Source: Arthrobacter sp. EM1 (GTDB taxonomy: Bacteria; Actinomycetota; Actinomycetes; Actinomycetales; Micrococcaceae). Taken from it: a DNA stretch of 64,000 bases. A program made the position numbers and the translations under genes. Every line of letters begins with the position of its first letter. Within the stretch, counting starts at the first letter, position 1. The stretch spans positions 3,472,001 to 3,536,000 of the forward strand of contig NZ_CP124836.1 in the NCBI RefSeq assembly GCF_029964055.1. The letters are read 5' to 3'. Below are positions 16,484 to 25,100 of the stretch, piece after piece. Below the pieces are notes generated by a model. It was not told where the DNA came from. It did no database searches and worked only from the letters and a program-made list of their open reading frames with translations.

Positions 16484-17976
16484 GGGCCGCCCAGCCCGGA
16501 CTTGGGCCGCAAATCGGCCGCGGGCTCGCGTGGAGCAGCATCAACAGCCTCGTGCTGCGGCTGGGCAGTTTTGCCGTTGGAATCGTGTTGGCTCGGTTGC
16601 TGGCACCTGAACAGTTCGGCGCGTTTGCCATCGCATTAACCGTACAGGCCATCCTTATGACCCTCGCCGATTTAGGCATGAGCGCGGATCTGATCCGCTC
16701 GGCGGAGCCCGCACGGAAAGCGCCAACGGTAGCCAGCCTCGGAATTGCTTCGGGAGCATTGCTGGCCGTGACCATGGCTCTTTCGGGCCAGGGTGTAGCC
16801 GAATTGCTTGGCAGCCCGGACACCGGTCCGGTGATCTCGGTCATGGCGGTCTCGTTGTTGCTGGCAGGGGCCGGAGTGGTGCCCTACGCGGCACTGCAAC
16901 GCCGGTTCGCGCAGAAAGAATTGTTCGGAATTGCGGTCTCGGACTTCGTTGTCGGCACCGCTTTAACGATCATCCTGATTCTGGCCGGCTGGGGCGTAAT
17001 GGGTCTTGCTGTCGGGCGGCTTGTCTCCCAAAGTGTCGCCTTGGTTTTGCAGTTCATCCTCGCCGGAGAAAAGGTCCGGTTCGGATTCGACCGGTCCGTA
17101 GCACCGGAAGTGCTGGCGTTTGGGCTCCCCGTTGCCGGTGCCAACATGCTCTCCTGGGTGCTTTTGAACGTCGACAACGTAGCAATCTCCCGTCTTGCCG
17201 GCCCCGTGGCACTTGGCTTCTACTTCCTGGCATTCAACGTCTCCAACTGGCCGATGAGTGCGCTGGGCCAAGTTGTGCGCTCCATCTCCATACCTGCGTT
17301 TGCCAGATTGGCCCGAGGGAATACCGACAAGAGTTTCGCGGCGGTCCTGGGTCCAACCTGGGCAGTGTCCCTGCTGGCCGGGCTTATGCTGGCGGTACTG
17401 GCGCAACCGGTCATTGAACTGGTCTACGGGACCGTCTGGCTGTCCGCTGTCCCTATCCTTGCCTGGCTCGGGCTCTTCGGAGCCCTGCGCACCCTGTTCG
17501 ACCTGGCCGCGTCGTATCTACTGGCCAGAGGCGCCTCAAGACCGGTGCTCGTTGTGCAAATCCTTTGGATCGCTGCCCTTATCCCTGCTGTCCTGTTCGG
17601 CATTCAGGCCGGAGGAACCCCCGGCGTGGCGATCGCGCACCTGGCGACGGCCGCCGTCGTGGTGTGTCCCGCCTATGCCGTGGCCCTTCGCCGCAGCGGG
17701 GCCGATCTCCGGGCCGTGGCCGCCCGCCTGTGGCCACCCCTGGCGGCTGCTGTTCCGGCGGGTGGTGCCGCTATGGCAGCCCTCGGCTGGGCCCCCACAC
17801 CACTCACGGGACTACTCGCCGGGGGGTTGACCGGCACGGCCGTCTACTCACTTCTGCTGGGCCGCTGGTTTCGGCAGCAGATCCGCGACCTCAGGGGCTG
17901 GATGCCGGCCGACGCCGGCGCGGCCCCGTCTCCGGCGCCCGCACCGGAGACGACGACGGCTGCGGGACCACTGTGA
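16480..17976 (+). CDS. Wzx-like polysaccharide flippase (MOP superfamily)
   Basis: A 498-residue membrane protein with about twelve to fourteen helices. The N-terminus (GRGLAWSSINSLVLRLGSF, ARLLAPEQFGAFAIALTVQ) is the standard polysaccharide-biosynthesis (PST) signature of lipid-linked oligosaccharide flippases. It probably moves undecaprenyl-linked repeat units to the outer face of the membrane. Overlaps of 4 bp with the genes on both sides indicate translational coupling. The C-terminal tail is a Pro/Ala-rich cytosolic stretch. Confidence 0.9.
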   Translation: MRAAQPGLGPQIGRGLAWSSINSLVLRLGSFAVGIVLARLLAPEQFGAFAIALTVQAILMTLADLGMSADLIRSAEPARKAPTVASLGIASGALLAVTMALSGQGVAELLGSPDTGPVISVMAVSLLLAGAGVVPYAALQRRFAQKELFGIAVSDFVVGTALTIILILAGWGVMGLAVGRLVSQSVALVLQFILAGEKVRFGFDRSVAPEVLAFGLPVAGANMLSWVLLNVDNVAISRLAGPVALGFYFLAFNVSNWPMSALGQVVRSISIPAFARLARGNTDKSFAAVLGPTWAVSLLAGLMLAVLAQPVIELVYGTVWLSAVPILAWLGLFGALRTLFDLAASYLLARGASRPVLVVQILWIAALIPAVLFGIQAGGTPGVAIAHLATAAVVVCPAYAVALRRSGADLRAVAARLWPPLAAAVPAGGAAMAALGWAPTPLTGLLAGGLTGTAVYSLLLGRWFRQQIRDLRGWMPADAGAAPSPAPAPETTTAAGPL

Positions 17977-19064
17977 CGGCAACGATCAGCAAGAAGATCA
18001 GAACCCGCCCCTCGCCGGGGGCCGACGGCCCGGCTACTGTCACAGTGGTCATTTCCTGCTACAACTACGGCCGATTCCTTCGTGCCGCGGTGCTCAGCGC
18101 CGTCAGCCAGGACGACGTCACCGTTGACGTGATCATCGTCGATGACGCTTCGACGGATGACAGCCGGGACGTGGCGGAACTGCTGTCCGCCGAACATGGC
18201 AACGTCCGGGTGTTGACCCACAACACCAACCGTGGCGTCGTCGAAACATTCAACCATGGTGCCAAAGCCGCACGAGGCGAGTTCCTCGTGCGGCTCGATG
18301 CTGACGACATGCTGACCCCTGGCTCACTTGGCCGTTCCACTCGGGTGGCCCGCGCTTACCCCTCGGTAGGGCTGGTCTACGGACACCCCATCCACTTCTC
18401 CGCCAATGTACTCCCGCCGCCCCGGCTACTCGCATCCGCCTGGACCATCTGGCCGGGCCGGGAGTGGCTGACTGACCGCTGCCGCAGCGGCATCAACGTC
18501 ATCACCTCGCCCGAGGTCCTGATGCGCAGGTCGGTACTGGAAGAAATCGGCTACCAGGCACAGCTCCGGCACACCCATGACATGGAGCTCTGGTTCCGCC
18601 TCTCCGCCTTCGCTGACGTCGCCTACATCCACGGGGCCGATCAGGCCTGGCATCGCGAGCACAGCGAAAGCCTCTCCGCCCGCGAGGTCAACGTCTTCGT
18701 GGATCTGCAGGAGCGACGGGAAGCTTTCGACGTACTTTTTGCCGGCCCTGCCGGCTCGATCGCCGAAGCCGGCGAGCTGCGGCGGTGCGCCACCCGGGCG
18801 CTGGTCGAGGAAGCCCTGAAGACCGCTCGACGCGAACTCGACCGAGGCGCCGGACAGACAGATCTGTTCCGGTCCAGCCGTGAGCTCGCCCGGGAACTGG
18901 CCCCCGGAGTGGTTGGCACCACCGCATGGACTCGTCTGGCGCTGCGCCCGGGCCAGACTTCCCGGTCCGCGCGATTCACCGCTGCCGCACTGGCCCGGCG
19001 CATAGCGGCGCGATTGAGATCCGAGCTCCAATGGCGGCGCTGGCACAGGACTGGAGTGTACTGA
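17973..19064 (+). CDS. Family 2 glycosyltransferase
   Basis: A 363-residue GT-A protein. VTVVISCYNYGRFLRAAV opens the nucleotide-binding fold, IIVDDASTDDS and the DXD-type RLDADDML follow, and the acceptor region includes HTHDMELWFRLS. The GTG at 17973 is chosen because it overlaps the upstream stop codon (GTGA) and precedes the conserved domain. The C-terminal ~110 residues are helical and Arg-rich. It ends by TGATG overlap with the next gene. Confidence 0.9.
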   Translation: MTATISKKIRTRPSPGADGPATVTVVISCYNYGRFLRAAVLSAVSQDDVTVDVIIVDDASTDDSRDVAELLSAEHGNVRVLTHNTNRGVVETFNHGAKAARGEFLVRLDADDMLTPGSLGRSTRVARAYPSVGLVYGHPIHFSANVLPPPRLLASAWTIWPGREWLTDRCRSGINVITSPEVLMRRSVLEEIGYQAQLRHTHDMELWFRLSAFADVAYIHGADQAWHREHSESLSAREVNVFVDLQERREAFDVLFAGPAGSIAEAGELRRCATRALVEEALKTARRELDRGAGQTDLFRSSRELARELAPGVVGTTAWTRLALRPGQTSRSARFTAAALARRIAARLRSELQWRRWHRTGVY

Positions 19065-19969
19065 TGACTGTTGAGGATGCCGCCAGAGCCGAGCTGACCG
19101 TCCTGACCCCGAGCTACGGACCCGACGCGGAGTTGTGCGCTGACCTGAACCGGTCCGTGATGGAGTTGACCGACGACGTCGAACACCACATCGTTGTCCC
19201 GTGCGGGGACCGGAAACACTTCAGCAGCATGGAAGGGGGCCGGACGTTTGTCCACGATGTCGGTGAGTTCCTGCCGCGCCGCCTGGTCAAGATACCGGGC
19301 GCCAACGCCTGGGTGAACGCCCTGCGCCCCTGGCCACCAGTGCGCGGCTGGATCGCCCAGCAACTGGTCAAATTGTCCGCTGCCGCCTCCTTCACCACCC
19401 GGGGAGTGCTACTGGTGGATTCCGACATGGTGCTCATCCGCAGGACGTCCCTGGAGTCCTTTATGGTGAACGGGAGGCCTGCAATGTACCGCAACCCCGG
19501 GGCGGTCCACGCCGGGCTGCCCCTGCACCGCACCTGGCACGAAACTTCCCGGTCACTCTTGGGACTGGCACCGCCGCCGGCCGAAAACCTTCCGGATTAC
19601 ATCAGCTGGCCGTGCCTCTGGAACCCCGCAATCGTCCGGGACCTGTTGTCCGCAGTGGAAGAAAACACGGGTCTGAACTGGACCACTGCAATCGGCAGTC
19701 AACTCCGCTTCTCCGAAATGATCCTCTACGGAGTGTATGTGGACGAGGTGCTCGGAGGTGCGGAGTCAACGACCTCGCGGATGAAAAGCGTCGTCTACTC
19801 GGAAGAGCGCCCCTTGAATCCTGCCGGACTGGCTGAATTGCTGGCAGCGGTCAGCTCCGACGATCTTGCCATCATGATTTCGGCCAAGTCGGGAACCAGG
19901 CTCCACCACCGCCGCCAAGCCGTTGCAAACGTCCGGGGGACACTGGCCGGCGAACGGGAGCAGGGCTGA
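19064..19969 (+). CDS. DUF6492-like glycosyltransferase-related protein
   Basis: A 301-residue protein opening ELTVLTPSYGPDAELCADL and containing GVLLVDSDMVLIRR, where DSD resembles a metal/nucleotide-sugar DXD motif. The pattern resembles the DUF6492 group found in surface-glycan loci, which is thought to be GT-A-like. ATG 19064 overlaps the upstream TGA. No membrane segment is present. Its activity is not established; a glycosyl or other transferase role is inferred from context. Confidence 0.65.
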   Translation: MTVEDAARAELTVLTPSYGPDAELCADLNRSVMELTDDVEHHIVVPCGDRKHFSSMEGGRTFVHDVGEFLPRRLVKIPGANAWVNALRPWPPVRGWIAQQLVKLSAAASFTTRGVLLVDSDMVLIRRTSLESFMVNGRPAMYRNPGAVHAGLPLHRTWHETSRSLLGLAPPPAENLPDYISWPCLWNPAIVRDLLSAVEENTGLNWTTAIGSQLRFSEMILYGVYVDEVLGGAESTTSRMKSVVYSEERPLNPAGLAELLAAVSSDDLAIMISAKSGTRLHHRRQAVANVRGTLAGEREQG

Positions 19970-21192
19970 TGATGCGGCCCACAGGGCGGCTGGCCCAGCT
20001 GGCCACCAGGCTGAAGCGGGACGGCCCCGGCGAAGTTTTTCGCCGCGGAACACGGAAGATCGCCCAGAAGGCCGGCGACCGGCTGGGGTGGGCCGAGCTG
20101 GATTTCCCCCTCCGGACAGAGGACATTACGGATCCGGAAACCCGCCGGGTTCCTTCCCACTATCCCGTCCGGGACGGCGCCCTTGAAATCGGCTGGGTCT
20201 GCACACCGCCCGGGGCCGGATCCGGCGGGCACACAACCCTGTTCCGCATGGTTGAAGGATTGGAGCGCCGCGGACACAGCTGCACCCTGTTCCTTTACGA
20301 CGTTAACGCCGACGACGTCGCTCGCCATGAGGAAGTTATTCGGCGGTGCTGGCCCGGGATGAAAGCAGCCATCAGGTCAGCTACACCCAGCATCGACGGG
20401 GTCGACGCGGTTGTGGCCAGTTCCTGGCAGACGGCTCATGTGGTGGCGTCCCGGGTGCGGGGCCCGATTCGCCTCTTCTACCTTGTACAGGACTACGAAC
20501 CCTATTTTTATCCTCGCGGTTCGCTGTACACCCTCGCAGAAATGTCATACCACCTGGGCCTCGAGTTGATTGCGCTCGGCGACATGGTAGCAGCGCAGCT
20601 TCAGCACGAATCAGGCATCGTGCCGGCGTTGACGGTCCCGTTTGGCTGCGATACCGGGGTGTACCGGATCCTGGAGGATGCCCGCGGCCGGCCGCGAAGC
20701 GGCGTGGTTTTTTACGCCAAGCGGAACACCGACCGCAGGGGATACGTTCTCGGCAAGTTGGCGCTGGAACTCTTCCACCATATGCACCCGGAGGTGGAGA
20801 TCCATGTCTATGGCGACCGCGTGGCGAACTGGCGTATTCCTGTCACGAGTCATGGGAATCTTCTGCCAGTTGAACTGAATGAACTCTACAACCGCACCAA
20901 AGCCGGTCTGGTGATGTCGTTTACGAATATCTCCTTGGCTGCCGAAGAACTCCTGGCTGCAGGCTGCAGGCCCGTCCTGAATGACTCCGCCATGGCACAA
21001 GCCGATCTTCCCGGCGCCGGTGCCGTCTGGGCCCGGCCAACCCCGGCGGCCCTGGCCGGCGCACTCTCTTTGCTGGTCGCAGGTCCGGAGTGGAAAGCTG
21101 CGCCCGGGGTCCGGCAGGGCTGGGACCACACCCAGGCGATGGTGGCGGACAGTCTTGAATCGGCGTGCAGGGGAGACCTGAACGCCACATAA
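19969..21192 (+). CDS. WsaF-like glycosyltransferase (GT-B)
   Basis: A 407-residue protein with EIGWVCTPPGAGSGGHTTLFRM, then FYLVQDYEPYFYPRGSLY, a motif characteristic of WsaF-type rhamnosyltransferases, and a C-terminal donor domain with GVVFYAKRNTDRRGYVLG and GLVMSFTNISLAAEELLAAGC. The sugar transferred could be rhamnose, but no dTDP-rhamnose genes are in the window. It starts by ATGATG overlap with the upstream stop and ends the + strand operon; the next genes run in the opposite direction. Confidence 0.82.
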   Translation: MMRPTGRLAQLATRLKRDGPGEVFRRGTRKIAQKAGDRLGWAELDFPLRTEDITDPETRRVPSHYPVRDGALEIGWVCTPPGAGSGGHTTLFRMVEGLERRGHSCTLFLYDVNADDVARHEEVIRRCWPGMKAAIRSATPSIDGVDAVVASSWQTAHVVASRVRGPIRLFYLVQDYEPYFYPRGSLYTLAEMSYHLGLELIALGDMVAAQLQHESGIVPALTVPFGCDTGVYRILEDARGRPRSGVVFYAKRNTDRRGYVLGKLALELFHHMHPEVEIHVYGDRVANWRIPVTSHGNLLPVELNELYNRTKAGLVMSFTNISLAAEELLAAGCRPVLNDSAMAQADLPGAGAVWARPTPAALAGALSLLVAGPEWKAAPGVRQGWDHTQAMVADSLESACRGDLNAT

Positions 21193-21233
21193 GCCGGCCG
21201 CACTGGTCCTGCCGGGGCCCTCGCCGGCCGCCG

Positions 21234-22190
21234 CTAAGGAGCGCTGTGGGGCCCGCCCACGCTACTCTGGCTCGCGGACGTTGACGTCGCGTACGGTTCA
21301 GTGCTCCCTTCCGGGCTGCCGGCTGAACGTCTCCTGCCGCCGCGAGTGGCGGGCGCCTGGCCGCGGGTGGCGGGCGCCTGGCCGCGGGTGGCGGGTGCCT
21401 GGCCGCGGCCCTGCCCTGGTACTCGTGTGCTCTCCGGGCCCCTTGAGGCCTTGTGAATGCCAGCGGATGGATCAGGGATGCGGAGGCCGTCCGCTGGTGG
21501 CGGCCCGGCTGGCCCGTCCCCGGCGGCTGGGGACGCTGCCTTGCGGGCGGCCCGCTTTCTTCCCGCCACCTCCACCACTCGGGCGAGGGACACCGCGCCG
21601 AAGACCAGAATCGCGCCCACCAGAAAAACGATGATCGCTGCCCGCAGGCGGTTTGAGTACAGCTCGGTGGCACGGTCCGGCTTCGAGACCATCAGCGGGG
21701 CGAAGTAATAAGTCTTGTCCGCCCCATTGATGCTCTGCATTTCCAGGAGATTGGATTCCAGTAGCTGGCCCAGGGCTTCGGTGGTCGCGACGGCCTGCTG
21801 TGCTGAGTCGCCAACGCCCCTGATGTCCACCACAAACCCGTTGCCCCCGAGGCCGCGGCTCACGGCGTATTCATTGCCGAGCCCTGCCGATTGCAGCTTG
21901 TCCCCCACGGCCAGAGAGTTGAGCCTGGTGATCAGCACATCGATGACCAGGGCAGGGTCTGCCGACCGCAGGTAGGGATTGTCCTTATTCACGAGTCCAA
22001 GTTCCGGTTTCTTTTGGATGTCTTCGCTCGTCGGGACGATCGGATTCACCACCGCGTAGCTCATGCTCGCCTCATACGACCTCGGACCGAACTGGTAAAC
22101 ATATCCCGCGGCCAGGAGCGTAAGCAGCACAACAGGAAGGACGAAGAACTTATGGTGCCACAACGTTTTGAGCACAGCCAGGGGATCCAT
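21234..22190 (-). CDS. Wzz/chain-length-determinant-like membrane protein
   Basis: A 318-residue protein with transmembrane helices at about 15-33 and 183-203, and an extracytoplasmic domain between them containing YEASMSYAVVNP, the layout of Wzz/CapA polysaccharide co-polymerases. The C-terminal ~110 residues are cytosolic, Pro/Gly/Arg-rich, and contain three exact QAPATRG repeats encoded by 21-bp tandem repeats. No tyrosine-kinase Walker motifs follow, so the BY-kinase half is absent. The start overlaps the end of the ligase/polymerase gene. It likely controls polymer length or export with that neighbour. Confidence 0.78.
   Translation of the reverse strand: MDPLAVLKTLWHHKFFVLPVVLLTLLAAGYVYQFGPRSYEASMSYAVVNPIVPTSEDIQKKPELGLVNKDNPYLRSADPALVIDVLITRLNSLAVGDKLQSAGLGNEYAVSRGLGGNGFVVDIRGVGDSAQQAVATTEALGQLLESNLLEMQSINGADKTYYFAPLMVSKPDRATELYSNRLRAAIIVFLVGAILVFGAVSLARVVEVAGRKRAARKAASPAAGDGPAGPPPADGLRIPDPSAGIHKASRGPESTRVPGQGRGQAPATRGQAPATRGQAPATRGGRRRSAGSPEGSTEPYATSTSASQSSVGGPHSAP
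21341..21403. repeat. Three tandem 21-bp repeats inside the Wzz-like gene
   Basis: Units 21341-21361, 21362-21382 and 21383-21403 differ by only one or two bases and encode QAPATRG three times on the minus strand. A partial fourth unit (CGCGGCC) follows. Such repeats can change copy number by slippage without breaking the frame. Confidence 0.85.
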
Positions 22191-23635
22191 TAGTTGTCTC
22201 CATTTCGCGCAGTTGGGCCGTTCTTGGGCAAACTATCCGGTGGCGCCGCGACGTCAACGACCGCCAGAACCTTTGTCTCGCGCTTGACGAGGATCCAGAC
22301 GGCTCCGCCGAGGCCAACGAACAGCGGGTAGACAAGCGCAAAGACCGGAAATGAGAGGGAGTCGAACCCCAAAGAGCAGACACCCGCGACGAGTCCCGCC
22401 GCCGCGATGGCACCGGCCAGGCATTTCAGCGACTGGGTCCGGGCAACCCGGGCTGCCTGCACAGCGGCCAGACCCGGGAGCAACAGGTAGAGGACCACTG
22501 CGAGCAGTCCCACCAATCCGAGGGTTACCGCGGTATTCAGGTATTGATTGTCGAGAATGAATACAGCGTTTTGCGGCACGTAGTTTCCGGGTCCCGTCCC
22601 GAAGATGGGACGCTCCTCGAACATGGCGGCCACCAGGGGATAGTTATTGGTCCTGTTGCTGATCGAGGGGTCGGACTCACCGACGCTGACGCTCTCGCTG
22701 ATCGTACTGACCAGACCAGGAACGGTCAGGAAGAGTCCCGCGAGCACCACCGGCAGAATCAGGCTCAGCCAGCGCCGGGCCCCCCTCGGCAGGAACGGCA
22801 GGAACGTCAACATTCCCACCGTCAGGCCAAGGACTCCTGAGCGCGACACCGTGGACGCCACAGCAAAGACCAGGAGCGCAGTGACTCCCCAATGGATCCA
22901 TTTGCGGCCGACGGGATCGTAGAGCCCGCGCCAGATCGACAGCGGCAGCAGCATCGCCGTGACCACGGCGAGCTCAATGGAGTGAAAAGTACTGCCGGAC
23001 ACCCGCATCAGGGCGCCTCGCGCCTGGAACGGCGTATCACCGCCATTGTAGGTAAAGCCGGGCATGGCGGCCTGGATCCATTCCATCGGGTTCACCCGGA
23101 AGTAGAACTGGACCACGGCCACCAGGCAACAGAAGACGCCGCCCGCGAGCAGGGCCCTGACCAGCACCAATGCGTGGGTGACGGTTCGGATCTGTTCGGT
23201 GGTGACCAGGACGATCCCTGCGCTGGCTGCCAACAGGATCAGCCATCTGTCCGCCGAAGCCCGAACAACAGGGGTGCTGCCCCCGGTCCAGCCGGATACG
23301 AGCCCGATATAGGACAGGCACGACGCCAGGATCAGCGCGCCCAGGGCAAGCCGTCCCGGATGCCGGAAGCCCACGGGGTCATGCAGGCCGAGCAGGAAAG
23401 AGACCACCCACAGCACAAAGAGCCCGGCCGATAGCAACAGCGGCACGGTCCCGGCCGCCCCCAGCCCGCCCAAGACCATGCTTGAGGGAAAGAAAAACAC
23501 GCCAAACGCGACCATTCGGAGGAGCAGCGGCGGGTGGCCCTTTGGCGCCGGGGATATCTCGAAGTCGGCCAGCGCGGAGGATTGGCGTGGTGACGCGCCG
23601 GATCTTTGCTCCGGGATTCGGACAGTACCGGCCAT
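22190..23635 (-). CDS. O-antigen ligase / Wzy-like polymerase family protein
   Basis: A 481-residue protein with about eleven transmembrane helices and a long extracytoplasmic loop between about residues 330 and 390 carrying FGTGPGNYVPQNAV, plus VSRSGVLGLTVGMLTF, typical of the Wzy_C/WaaL family. It probably polymerises repeat units flipped by the Wzx-like protein, or ligates the chain to an acceptor. It is the first gene of a two-gene minus-strand unit with the Wzz-like gene, and is divergent from the following glycosyltransferase across a 214-bp spacer. Confidence 0.85.
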   Translation of the reverse strand: MAGTVRIPEQRSGASPRQSSALADFEISPAPKGHPPLLLRMVAFGVFFFPSSMVLGGLGAAGTVPLLLSAGLFVLWVVSFLLGLHDPVGFRHPGRLALGALILASCLSYIGLVSGWTGGSTPVVRASADRWLILLAASAGIVLVTTEQIRTVTHALVLVRALLAGGVFCCLVAVVQFYFRVNPMEWIQAAMPGFTYNGGDTPFQARGALMRVSGSTFHSIELAVVTAMLLPLSIWRGLYDPVGRKWIHWGVTALLVFAVASTVSRSGVLGLTVGMLTFLPFLPRGARRWLSLILPVVLAGLFLTVPGLVSTISESVSVGESDPSISNRTNNYPLVAAMFEERPIFGTGPGNYVPQNAVFILDNQYLNTAVTLGLVGLLAVVLYLLLPGLAAVQAARVARTQSLKCLAGAIAAAGLVAGVCSLGFDSLSFPVFALVYPLFVGLGGAVWILVKRETKVLAVVDVAAPPDSLPKNGPTARNGDN

Positions 23636-23849
23636 TCACTTCCCCAACCTACCTAGAGGACCGCCGGGTCACAACGCCAGTGCCCGTCTTTTCTGACACT
23701 AGCCCTTGGGCCGCGCCGGAAACAGTACTTTTCCGAAAACGTCTTTACCGATTCCGGCTGTGCCGGAGGCAGTAATTTAGTAGGATGGCGCACAGGCCCG
23801 CCCTGCCGGACCTTCCCCACGAAGACCTTCAAAGTTTGAAGGGGTTCCC

Positions 23850-25097
23850 ATGGCATTCGGATATCTGGTCCCTGAGTTTCCGGGGCAGACCCACAGTTTC
23901 TTCTGGCGTGAAGTGGCCGCACTGCGGACCTTGGGAATGGAGCCGGAACTGATCTCCACCCGCCGCCCCAAAGGGGGGAGGGTGAGCCATGGCTGGGCCG
24001 GGGGCGCGGAAAATGAGACGTACTACCTCGTGCCACCCTCACCGGCAACCCTCGTCCTTGCCTCAGCAACCCTGCTAAGAGGACTGATGTCCGGCCGGGC
24101 GCCCGCCCTCCGGTGGTCGGTCAGGGAATACCGAGCTGGGCGTGCACCGGCGGTCGGACTGCGCCGGCAGGTCATGGGCGCACTCTACCTGGCCGCGCTT
24201 GTCCTTGCCGCTGCCGATCTGGTCCGGGTTTCCCGGAGCAGGGCCTGGACGCATATCCACGTCCACTCCTGCGCGGACGCCGCACAGATAGCACTCTTTG
24301 CCCACCGCCTCTCAGGCCTCCCCTACAGCCTGACGCTTCACGGTCCGCTGGCCGATTACGGGCCCAATCAAGCCGACAAGTGGCAAAATGCCGCTTTCGC
24401 CGTGGTCATCACCAAGGGGCTACTCCGGGACATTGGCCAGCAGCTCGGCGCGGCGCTTCCAGGCAGGGTTGAAATCGCGCCCATGGGGGTCGACACCACA
24501 AATTTCATCAGGCGGACCCCTTATGAACCCTGGACGGGCGCGGGACCCGCCAGGATATTCAGTTGCGGGCGGCTCAACCCCAGCAAAGGCCACAAAGACC
24601 TCGTCGCCGCGGTCCGATTGCTGGCGGACGCGGGAATAGACGCACGGCTCGTGGTTGCCGGCGAGGACGAAGTTGGCGGAACCGGATACCGGCTTGAGCT
24701 TGAGCGGTTCATCACCGAGTTGGACTTGGCTGGCAGGATCACGCTCCTCGGGGCCGTATCCGAAGAAGTCATCCGATCCGGACTTGAGGAGGCACACGTT
24801 TTTGCCCTCGCGAGCCATGCCGAGCCGCTGGGGGTAGCAATCATGGAGGCTATGTCATGGTCCGTCCCCGTGGTCGTTACCGGCGCTGGGGGCGTCCCGG
24901 AGTTGGTGCAGGACCAGCAGAGCGGCCTTCTGGTCGCCGCCAACGATGCCGTCCGGCTCTCGGCCGCCGTCGCCCTTGTGCTGAACTCCCCGGATCTGGC
25001 CAGCCGCCTGGGCGCTGCAGGTCGGCAGCGCGTGGCGGAGCGGTTTGACAGCACCCGCAGCGCCGCAATCCTGGCCCAACTCATCCGAGGGGTATAG
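23850..25097 (+). CDS. Family 4 glycosyltransferase
   Basis: A 415-residue GT-B enzyme. The N-terminus has LVPEFPGQTHSFFWREVAAL, common in exopolysaccharide GT4 proteins, and the C-terminal domain has RIFSCGRLNPSKGHKDL, LVVAGEDEVGG and the E-x7-E motif EPLGVAIME. It uses an activated nucleotide sugar on a lipid-linked acceptor at the cytosolic membrane face. It ends 3 bp before the secreted hydrolase-like gene, so the two are co-transcribed. The upstream spacer has TAGGAT (23780-23785) as a possible -10 element. Confidence 0.9.
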   Translation: MAFGYLVPEFPGQTHSFFWREVAALRTLGMEPELISTRRPKGGRVSHGWAGGAENETYYLVPPSPATLVLASATLLRGLMSGRAPALRWSVREYRAGRAPAVGLRRQVMGALYLAALVLAAADLVRVSRSRAWTHIHVHSCADAAQIALFAHRLSGLPYSLTLHGPLADYGPNQADKWQNAAFAVVITKGLLRDIGQQLGAALPGRVEIAPMGVDTTNFIRRTPYEPWTGAGPARIFSCGRLNPSKGHKDLVAAVRLLADAGIDARLVVAGEDEVGGTGYRLELERFITELDLAGRITLLGAVSEEVIRSGLEEAHVFALASHAEPLGVAIMEAMSWSVPVVVTGAGGVPELVQDQQSGLLVAANDAVRLSAAVALVLNSPDLASRLGAAGRQRVAERFDSTRSAAILAQLIRGV

Positions 25098-25100
25098 CCC

